A stretch of DNA of 40,531 nucleotides. Source: Leptolyngbyaceae cyanobacterium RM1_1_2 (GTDB lineage: Bacteria; Cyanobacteriota; Cyanobacteriia; Phormidesmidales; Phormidesmidaceae). The notes below the pieces were generated by a model that did no database searches, had not been told where the DNA came from, and saw only the letters and a program-made list of their open reading frames with translations. Position 1 is the first letter of the stretch. Every line of letters begins with the position of its first letter. The stretch lies in assembly GCA_012032345.1 (NCBI GenBank), contig JAAUQI010000043.1:1-40531 (forward strand). The letters run 5' to 3'. Positions 34,376 through 40,531 of the stretch are shown here, piece by piece. Position numbers and translations under genes: made by a program.

Positions 34376-34535
34376 TTAAAGAAACTCCCGGAGCGCAAGG
34401 CTGAACTGGAGCCCAAATTGAGCTTTTTAAGGGATGCAGGGGCGATCGCAGACAGTTGTGTGGGTTGGTGTAGCGATCGCAAAATTCAACGCCAGCCTTG
34501 TGACTAGTGGCTCTCCCGAGAGTAAACACTACAAA
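34376..34535. other. non-coding remainder between the ParD remnant and DUF29
   Basis: Two HIP1 sites near 34443 and 34475 and several short frames of no recognisable family. The sequence may be degenerate coding DNA of the same island. I see no promoter, RNA fold or repeat. Confidence 0.4.
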
Positions 34536-35009
34536 CTATTCGAGTTGCCAGGAAAGCCAGTCTTCATCTAGGGCCTGCTCCAGGGTGAAGTCAGGTTCTT
34601 CAGGAATTAGTTTTGCGCTTAGGCCGCTGGCATCTAAAAATAGCTTTCTACCATTTCTGTACTGTTTGGTAAAAATATTCTGCAAAAATAAATTCAAGCT
34701 TGGACTCGCTTCCAATTCTTCTTGAATTTGCAGTCGAAAGTTTCGCACTTCTAATTTCCAACCTCTGAAGCACTGATCTCGTTCAGATTCCCAATATTTG
34801 ATCTTGAGGAGATGTTCACAAAGCCGCATGAGATAGCTAGACATCGCATGTTTTTCGCTTCTACCCAAGCTCTCGATCTCCTCAATCAAGTTTTCCAGGT
34901 CAAGATTGCTGAAATCCTGTGCTTTCAACTGGGCAACTGTTCGATCTAGCCAAAGTTGATAGTCCGTGTCGTACAGCGCAATAGATTTGGTTTCAACTTC
35001 AGGTTGCAT
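34536..35009 (-). CDS. DUF29 family protein
   Basis: A 157-residue soluble protein: ALYDTDYQLWLDRTVAQLKAQDFSNLDLENLIEEIESLGRSEKHAMSSYLMRLCEHLLKIKYW is the DUF29 signature (D-Y-x-x-W and the paired helices with H-L-L-K). A second segment SPSLNLFLQNIFTKQYRNGRKLF is also typical. DUF29 genes are very abundant in cyanobacteria, often next to transposons and toxin-antitoxin loci; function is unknown. It lies between the ParD remnant and typA with no operon partner. Start ATG at 35009. Confidence 0.88.
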   Translation of the reverse strand: MQPEVETKSIALYDTDYQLWLDRTVAQLKAQDFSNLDLENLIEEIESLGRSEKHAMSSYLMRLCEHLLKIKYWESERDQCFRGWKLEVRNFRLQIQEELEASPSLNLFLQNIFTKQYRNGRKLFLDASGLSAKLIPEEPDFTLEQALDEDWLSWQLE

Positions 35010-35345
35010 AATTGAATGCTTCCACTGAGGATCTCCTAATTTTATTGAAAAATCGCCACACTCATCGAAAAATCCGCGCCCACATCAAACAGCAAATCGA
35101 TATAGCGATCGCCATGTGAGTTACGACATTTTCAGAATGTTCTACCTGCTCTATGAGCTGCTTGACGTGTCTCAACTAGAACGGCCACAGCTATATCTAC
35201 TAATAGACCATAAAGCCTTTGACAAGGTAGCCGCTTAAAGCTTAGCGCTGCTGATTCATCCTTAAACCAGCAGCGCCAATGTTTTTACTAGGCTTCTATG
35301 CAAGAACTCAGCTCAGAAGCTGCCTTAACCAACAGTGACCACAGC
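35010..35345. other. 336-base gap with a short plus-strand frame
   Basis: A plus-strand frame (35116-35238, GTG start, 40 residues, including MFYLLYELLDVSQLERP and a final DHKAFDKVAA) ends seven bases before a strong hairpin with a T run. This looks like the tail of a former gene, but I find no family match. The rest contains one HIP1 site and nothing else clear. Confidence 0.35.
35245..35286 (+). terminator. intrinsic-type hairpin between the small frame and typA
   Basis: GCGCTGCTG (35245-35253) and CAGCAGCGC (35268-35276) form a 9-bp stem, followed by CAATGTTTTT on the plus strand. In the other direction it lies 60 bases past the typA stop codon and is followed by TAAGCTTT, so it may serve both strands. 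Confidence 0.65.
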
Positions 35346-37136
35346 TTAGCGACGAGCCAGCTTCTTTGAGATTTTGCGTAGCCGGATTGACTCAGGCGTC
35401 ACCTCAACCATCTCGTCAGAGCTGATATATTCTAGCGCCCGCTCTAAGCTCATCTCAATGGGGGTTTGTAGCTGCACCAGCTCATCGCCTGAAGCCGCCC
35501 GGTGGTTGGTGAGCTGCTTAGTCTTGCAAACGTTCAGCTCTAGATCCTGAGCGCGGTTGTTTTCACCCACGATCATGCCTTTGTAGACCTTAGTTCCCGG
35601 CTCAATGAAGAACGAGCCGCGATCTTCAGCGTTCTTGAGCGCATAGAAAGTTGCTACCCCCTCGTCAAAGGAGACCAGCACTCCGTTGCGGCGGGTTTCG
35701 ACATCTCCTGACATCGCCCGGTACTCCAAAAAGCTGTGGTTCATAATGCCGTCACCGCGAGTCAGCCGCATAAAATCACCTCGGAAACCAATCAGTCCCC
35801 GAGCCGGGATCACAAACTCCAGATTGGCGCGGCCAGTACCCGATACCCGCATGTCCTGCATTTCACCTTTACGCTGACTGATGCGCTCAATGCAGCCACC
35901 CATAGCGTCTTCAGGCACGTCTAGAGCCAGTAGCTCATAGGGTTCGCAGGGCTGACCGTTGACTTCACGGTAGATTACCTGTGGCTGCGATACCTGAAAC
36001 TCGTAGCCTTCACGACGCATGGTTTCAATTAAAATACCCAAGTGCAGCTCGCCCCGTCCAGAGACAGAAAAGCGATCGGGAGAGTCGGTTTCTTCAACTC
36101 GTAGAGCTACGTTAGTTTCAAGTTCGCGGGTCAGGCGATCGCGGATTTGTCGCGAGGTGACAAAATCTCCTTCCTGGCCGGCAAAGGGTGAATCATTGAT
36201 GGCAAACGTCATCTGCAGCGTTGGTTCGTCCACCTTGATCAGCGGCAGCGCTGCTGGATTATCGGGGCAGGCAATTGTTTCACCGATGTTGGCATCTGCA
36301 AAGCCAGCTACGGCTACCAGATTTCCGGCAGAGGCTTCTTCAATTTCGATGCGCTGCAGCCCCTCAAAGCCCATTAGCTTAGAGATTTTGGACTTAACAA
36401 CTTTGCCGTCTTCTTTGAGCAATGACGCCTGCTGGCCCGACTTAATCACGCCGTTGTGAATCTTGCCAATGACGATTCGGCCTAGATACTCAGAATAGTC
36501 CAGGGTCGTCACCTGAAGCTGTAGCGGCTTTTCGGCGTCTCCAATCGGCGGTGGAACATGGTCTAAGATGGCTTCAAACAGCGGTTTCATGTCGTCGCTG
36601 TCAGTCTCCAGATTAACCTTGGCGTAGCCGCTCAGACCTGAGGCAAACAGATAGGGAAAATCACACTGGCTGTCGTCTGCACCAAGTTCTAAAAACAGGT
36701 CTAGAACTTTGTCTACCGAGCCGTGGGGATCAGCCTGGGGTCGATCGATTTTGTTGACGACCACGATCGGGCGCAGCCCTTTCTCTAGGGCTTTTTTCAA
36801 GACAAATCGGGTCTGAGGCATCGGCCCTTCGTTGGCATCAACAATCAGGATGCAGCCGTCTACCATGCCCAAAACGCGCTCAACCTCGCCGCCAAAGTCA
36901 GCGTGGCCGGGGGTATCAACAATATTGATCAGCGTCTCACCGTAATGAACCGCCGTGTTTTTCGACAGAATCGTAATGCCGCGCTCCCGCTCTAGATCGT
37001 TAGAGTCCATGACGCAGTCGGGAACCTCTTCGCCTTCACGGAAAATGCCAGATTGTTTGAGCAGGGCATCTACGAGGGTGGTTTTACCGTGGTCAACGTG
37101 GGCAATGATAGCAACGTTGCGAATGGGCAGAGTCAT
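35346..37136 (-). CDS. typA: ribosome-associated GTPase TypA/BipA
   Basis: A translational GTPase of 596 residues that binds the ribosome and aids growth under stress and cold, and 50S assembly. G motifs: G1 [20 protein letters not shown], switch [16 protein letters not shown]3 [19 protein letters not shown]4 [11 protein letters not shown]5 near LFASGLSG. Domain II ([14 protein letters not shown]) and the BipA-specific C-terminal domain ([19 protein letters not shown], then [15 protein letters not shown]) follow in the normal order. Start ATG at 37136 with a weak Shine-Dalgarno. Separated from sipA by 138 bases; the hairpin at 35245-35276 lies downstream. Confidence 0.96.
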   Translation of the reverse strand: MTLPIRNVAIIAHVDHGKTTLVDALLKQSGIFREGEEVPDCVMDSNDLERERGITILSKNTAVHYGETLINIVDTPGHADFGGEVERVLGMVDGCILIVDANEGPMPQTRFVLKKALEKGLRPIVVVNKIDRPQADPHGSVDKVLDLFLELGADDSQCDFPYLFASGLSGYAKVNLETDSDDMKPLFEAILDHVPPPIGDAEKPLQLQVTTLDYSEYLGRIVIGKIHNGVIKSGQQASLLKEDGKVVKSKISKLMGFEGLQRIEIEEASAGNLVAVAGFADANIGETIACPDNPAALPLIKVDEPTLQMTFAINDSPFAGQEGDFVTSRQIRDRLTRELETNVALRVEETDSPDRFSVSGRGELHLGILIETMRREGYEFQVSQPQVIYREVNGQPCEPYELLALDVPEDAMGGCIERISQRKGEMQDMRVSGTGRANLEFVIPARGLIGFRGDFMRLTRGDGIMNHSFLEYRAMSGDVETRRNGVLVSFDEGVATFYALKNAEDRGSFFIEPGTKVYKGMIVGENNRAQDLELNVCKTKQLTNHRAASGDELVQLQTPIEMSLERALEYISSDEMVEVTPESIRLRKISKKLARR

Positions 37137-37274
37137 GGTTCCAAGACCTTGGCGGTACAGGTATTTGAGCAGGTGAGCAGCAGGACTTCTTGACTTAATA
37201 AAATCCCGTTACAAAGACTTAACAATTGTAGCTCACTAAACCGCGAATAAGATTGCTTTCAGGGTGGGATGTCC

Positions 37275-37541
37275 CTACTTGATGTCGTTACCTGTAGAAT
37301 CGCTGACTGGCTCTTCGCGGGTATGGCTCTGAGCCGCTTCTATATACTGGCGATCGATTAAGAAAGTACCGCGCTCAAACTTGACCCCCCAGTAGCTGCT
37401 CGGACGGCGATCGACAACGATGCCTTCTTCGCCAATCTGAACTAGATCTGGGGGCCGCAGCATCGGCATAGTGTCAGCGGTCTTCAGGTACGGCGGCAGG
37501 GTAACAACGCGAACGCGATCGCCAACAGCAAAGTCAGACAT
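37275..37541 (-). CDS. sipA: SipA (DUF3148), NblS-interacting regulator
   Basis: An 88-residue protein matching SipA (DUF3148): FAVGDRVRVVTLPPYLKTADTMPMLRPPDLVQIGEEGIV, then DRRPSSYWGVKFERGTFLIDRQYIE. In Synechococcus, SipA is a small SH3-like protein that binds the histidine kinase NblS (Hik33) and tunes light and nutrient-stress signalling; I rely on that recalled knowledge for function. The C-terminal 20 residues are polar and variable. NblS is not in this window. It lies between typA and cbiX in the same direction. Confidence 0.88.
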   Translation of the reverse strand: MSDFAVGDRVRVVTLPPYLKTADTMPMLRPPDLVQIGEEGIVVDRRPSSYWGVKFERGTFLIDRQYIEAAQSHTREEPVSDSTGNDIK

Positions 37542-37607
37542 AGCCTTAAAGTGGTTTGTAAGGAGCGGTGACTGGGCTAGCGTAACCCATTAGCAGACCC
37601 TGAAAGA

Positions 37608-38630
37608 TTAAGGAACCTGCCACGCTCTTTGATGGTACTGATCTGGGTGCGCGTAGGGATCTTCGACTGGGTGATCCGGCGGGTGATCATGACTGTGACC
37701 AGGGCCGTCATGAGCGTGATCGTGACCGTGGGAAGAGCTATGGGTGTGGGACGCTGCTAGACGAAACTTGCAGAGTTCACAATTCATCTGCACCTGGTCT
37801 AGCTGAGTTTCAACTTCACGCCGTCGCATCACCTGCAGCAGCAGCGGATGCAGGCCCATTTCTGGCAGACAGGCGATCGCTGTCTGAGGAAACTGCGCCT
37901 GCTGCTGCTGGGCAATCTGAAAAATTTTCTTCATCAGCACGCCCGTAAATAGAAAGTAGGGCAGCACGACAATACGCTGGGGATCATAGAGGCGCGATCG
38001 CACAAAGCCTGCTTCTAGACGCGGGTGGGTAATGCCGATAAAGCAAATCTCAACGGTTTTGTAGCCGCTGCCTTCCCACAGCATTCGAGCCAGCTTATAG
38101 ACATCGCCGTTGGCATCGGGATCGCTGGCCCCCCGCCCGACGAACAGCAGCACGGTGTCTGAGCGGCTGATGCCCTCGGGATTTTGCTGGAGCTGATCTA
38201 GCCAGTCAAGCCGCGATCGCCACAGATCTAAAATTTCTGGTGCAATACCAAAGTGACGGCCATAGTGAAACGTAATGTGGGGGTGGCGCTGACGGGCGCG
38301 ATCGAGTTCGTTGGTGACGTCAAATTTGTTGTGACGCGCCGCAAATAGCAGAATAGGCAAAACTGAGATATCAGCAAAACCCTGCTCAACGCAGCGATCG
38401 ACCCCGTCTTGAATGGTTGGCTCCGTCAGTTCCAAAAAACAAGGGATCACAGGCCGGGAGTCGTCAAGTGCCTGATACGCAGCGGCCAAGTCCAGCACCC
38501 GCTGTCGGCCTTCAGCATCGCGGCTACCGTGTCCGACTAGCAGCAGCGGACGCTGCCGGGGCAGAGCCGCCAGCGTTGGCGCATCGGTTCTCTGCGGTGA
38601 GGTTGAAATAATATTTTCAGAGGTCATCAT
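37608..38630 (-). CDS. cbiX: sirohydrochlorin chelatase CbiX-type, His-rich tail
   Basis: A type II chelatase of 340 residues with two tandem CbiX-like halves: [13 protein letters not shown], then [16 protein letters not shown] in the first, and [16 protein letters not shown], then [16 protein letters not shown] in the second. It inserts Co into sirohydrochlorin for cobalamin, or Fe for siroheme. The cobalamin riboswitch directly upstream favours the cobalt role. NCELCKF is a CxxC near residue 280. The C-terminal 50 residues are His-rich ([20 protein letters not shown]), likely metal storage or delivery. Shine-Dalgarno GGAG sits seven bases before the ATG at 38630. Confidence 0.93.
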   Translation of the reverse strand: MMTSENIISTSPQRTDAPTLAALPRQRPLLLVGHGSRDAEGRQRVLDLAAAYQALDDSRPVIPCFLELTEPTIQDGVDRCVEQGFADISVLPILLFAARHNKFDVTNELDRARQRHPHITFHYGRHFGIAPEILDLWRSRLDWLDQLQQNPEGISRSDTVLLFVGRGASDPDANGDVYKLARMLWEGSGYKTVEICFIGITHPRLEAGFVRSRLYDPQRIVVLPYFLFTGVLMKKIFQIAQQQQAQFPQTAIACLPEMGLHPLLLQVMRRREVETQLDQVQMNCELCKFRLAASHTHSSSHGHDHAHDGPGHSHDHPPDHPVEDPYAHPDQYHQRAWQVP

Positions 38631-38671
38631 CTTAAAACTCCGCTCCTGTGTAACGCAGGAAGTAGAGTGAA

Positions 38672-38830
38672 AAAGCGGCCAGCAGGCATTCTGACTTAGG
38701 CATTGTCTGAGTTTAAAACTTTATCAGTTCAAGACCCAAACTCCGCCATCACAGCTGCGGCACAGCGCCGGCATTTCACCGGGCTTTCCCTGTTGGTCAC
38801 TGTTCACAAGTGCCCTGCTATCTTAGCCCA
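38672..38830 (-). promoter_or_regulatory. cobalamin riboswitch in the cbiX leader
   Basis: The minus strand reads GGGAAAGCCCGGTGAAATGCC, then GGCGCTGTGCCGCAGCTGTGATGG, then CGGAGTTTGGG, then AGTCAGAATGCCTGCTGGCC. These match the conserved core and the B12 box of the adenosylcobalamin riboswitch (typical GGTGAAAATCCG/GCACTGTCCCGCAACTGT and AGACAGAATGCCTGCC). The core ends about 40 bases before the cbiX start codon, so binding is expected to shut off cbiX translation or elongation. The exact 5' limit is not certain. Confidence 0.92.
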
Positions 38831-38886
38831 CCACCTCGCTCCCCGAAATGCCGCCTAGAGGCATCTGACCCCCGAATCTAAAAACT

Positions 38887-39699
38887 ATGTCCCTACGTCA
38901 GCAGGTCGCCTTTTATCTAGAAGACACGACTACCCCAGTCGGCAAAGGGATTAACTTTGCGATCGCCGCTTTGATCCTGCTTTCTGCGGCCATTTTTACT
39001 GTTGAAACCTACCCGATTTCAGCCGCTATCCAGGCCCTGCTGAGGGTTGCCGATCGCACTATTCTGGCGCTGTTCACGCTGGAGTATCTGTTGCGGCTTT
39101 GGGGAACGGAAAATCGGTGGCGATATGTGCTGAGCTTCTATGCGATCGCTGACTTGATCGCCATCCTGCCGTTCTTGCTGGGGTTCTTTGATTTACGCTT
39201 TATCCGACTGCTGCGGTGGCTGAGGATTTTGCGACTGATTCGATTTGTCGAAGACCGTACCTTATTTGGCCGCCTGACAACGACCGACAGTCTCGCCGTC
39301 GCCCGGATCTTCTTTACTCTATTTGCCATTATTTTTATTTACGCCGGACTGATGTTTCAAATCGAGCATCCACAAAATTCCGGCAACTTCCGCACCTTTC
39401 TAGACGCCGTCTACTTTGCCGTCGTCACCATGACAACGGTTGGCTATGGTGATTTAACGCCAGTCTCTGAGGCCGGACGCTGGCTTACCGTTGTGATGAT
39501 TCTGACGGGTATCGCCTTAATTCCCACTCAGATTGGCAATCTGATTCGGCAGTTTAGTAAAGCTACCAGCGCTCTTGAAGTCACCTGTACAGGCTGTGGA
39601 CTCAGCCTGCACGAACCTGATGCCCAATACTGTCGCCGCTGTGGAACTATTTTGAGCACAATAGCGACTAATGAGAATAGTGCGATCGCCAAACCCTAG
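38887..39699 (+). CDS. voltage-gated potassium-channel-like protein with C-terminal zinc ribbon
   Basis: A 270-residue inner-membrane protein of the six-helix Kv type. Helices lie at about 23-40, 57-72, 82-100, then S4 at 104-120 (RFIRLLRWLRILRLIRF) with regularly spaced Arg, 138-158 and 198-220. The pore loop has TMTTVGYGD at about 181-189, the classic K+ filter. The cytoplasmic tail has CTGC at 234-237 and CRRC at 249-252, a rubredoxin-like zinc ribbon, with no RCK or cyclic-nucleotide domain. The ribbon may regulate gating or oligomerise subunits. It is divergent from cbiX, and the promoter overlaps the riboswitch flank. An AT-rich gap follows. Confidence 0.9.
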   Translation: MSLRQQVAFYLEDTTTPVGKGINFAIAALILLSAAIFTVETYPISAAIQALLRVADRTILALFTLEYLLRLWGTENRWRYVLSFYAIADLIAILPFLLGFFDLRFIRLLRWLRILRLIRFVEDRTLFGRLTTTDSLAVARIFFTLFAIIFIYAGLMFQIEHPQNSGNFRTFLDAVYFAVVTMTTVGYGDLTPVSEAGRWLTVVMILTGIALIPTQIGNLIRQFSKATSALEVTCTGCGLSLHEPDAQYCRRCGTILSTIATNENSAIAKP

Positions 39700-40531
39700 T
39701 AGCAGCTTCTTGTCTAAAAGCAACCCCCTAAGGAAGCCGATAAAAAGGTCGAGCGATGACCCAAAATAGGAGCCTGAGTTAGCAAGCCCGTACTACTACT
39801 GATGGCCTCCCCAAGTAATATCTCTTATAACGGACACGGGTAAAAGAGGATCAACGCTCACCTCCAGCGCTGATTTAGCCTTAGGTCACGGCTCAATTTT
39901 ACAAAACTCAGGTGCCGCTCCAGTTTGCGTAGTTTCAAACATAGCCTTTTGGAAAACTAAAGCTGCCTATTTTCACAAGTCAAAGTAAACTGCCGACCTC
40001 ACTTTAGAGACTAATGAAGCTTGTTATCAATATCCAAAGAACTCATTAAGAGAAGAGCTTCCCTAGCTTCTTAGCCTTAGAAATAGGCTTATTAGCAAAT
40101 CGCCATAAAGTTGATCAAACAGGTCAAAACTTAAGTTTGTCCTATAGATCTTTTGAAATTTCTTGGCCTTCAAAAATTTTTTTTAAGGAAGCTTAATCTC
40201 AAGCTGTCGAATATTGCTCCTAAGCCATTTGGCCGAACTTTTCACTGACCTCTTGAAAAAATATGCAAGAATCGGATACATTTGTGGCCGCGTAATTTTT
40301 TTGCAACATGAATTTGAATAAGGCATTTTTTTGTGCTTACTAGTATTTTGTAAGCGCCTGACTTATGTTGACTTCTTGTATCTGTAAAGACCGAAGTATG
40401 TCAATATTTTTTTAGCAGATAGGACTCTAACTTAAATCCATTCTCTCTATTTCTAGTTTAAATCCGTACTTCTACAGTTCACTTTTTGATTGCAAACCTA
40501 CTATAAAGTGTCCAGTGAAGAGCTGATAAAG
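39700..40531. other. 830-base AT-rich intergenic stretch to the window end
   Basis: No convincing frame on either strand. T runs of seven or eight occur at 40177-40184, 40296-40302, 40326-40332 and 40407-40413. They could reflect bent DNA, promoter or terminator elements, or degenerate sequence. No HIP1 site is visible, unlike the rest of the window. The stretch may be the 5' region of a gene outside the window. Confidence 0.6.

Noticed and set aside
1-40531. tRNA, rRNA and CRISPR arrays
   Set aside because: No T-loop-like GTTCRA motif in a cloverleaf context, no rRNA landmark and no regularly spaced repeats were found by eye; a covariance-model scan would be decisive.

Overview
The window looks like chromosomal DNA from a cyanobacterium, probably a filamentous Leptolyngbya/Phormidesmis-type lineage (inference). 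The HIP1 octamer GCGATCGC is scattered through almost every gene. Many genes are cyanobacterial or plastid-line families: DUF1830, DUF3110, ycf46, ycf35, sipA, a PedR-like regulator, and a TGS-less thrS. No rRNA, tRNA or CRISPR array was found.

Layout. 0-0.9 kb: the tail of an IS5-type transposase cuts into the partner gene of a DUF4065 (Panacea/SocA-like) antitoxin. 1-4.5 kb: purK, a probable 6S RNA, folB and an mmsA-type aldehyde dehydrogenase, all leftward. 4.8-10.3 kb: a DUF1830 gene, a secreted small protein, a frameshifted murQ, a large CBS-PAS-GAF-PAS hybrid histidine kinase and a DUF3110 gene. 10.5-16 kb: a giant TamB-like protein with an internal tandem repeat. 16-21 kb: a frameshifted metallophosphoesterase, an mpgP-like phosphatase, nadA, a Crp/Fnr regulator and an inositol-phosphatase family enzyme. 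21.2-23.8 kb: ycf35, ycf46 and a ribbon-helix-helix-like gene. 24.2-31.5 kb: a TPR protein, a HAD phosphatase, a frameshifted unknown gene, a frameshifted sdhB-like gene, hisS, a small conserved gene, a PedR-like regulator and thrS. 31.5-35.3 kb: an AT-richer accessory island with a small membrane protein, a TcmP + DUF5131 (three-Cys-motif) gene pair, a ParD-like remnant and a DUF29 gene. 35.3-39.7 kb: typA, sipA, cbiX behind a cobalamin riboswitch, and a voltage-gated K+ channel with a C-terminal zinc ribbon. 39.7-40.5 kb: AT-rich, no gene seen.

Most of the window is housekeeping: purine, folate, NAD and tetrapyrrole synthesis, tRNA charging, outer-membrane biogenesis and stress signalling. 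The accessory material sits at the left edge (broken toxin-antitoxin locus) and at 31.5-35.3 kb. The DUF5131/TcmP pair there is the best candidate for a poorly understood system: a metal-cluster-type protein beside a methyltransferase-like partner, in a stretch without HIP1 sites.

Four genes (murQ, the metallophosphoesterase, sdhB and the 25.8-26.4 kb gene) each become full length if one base is restored, three of them in T/A runs. That pattern suggests residual sequencing or assembly indels rather than four independent gene deaths.
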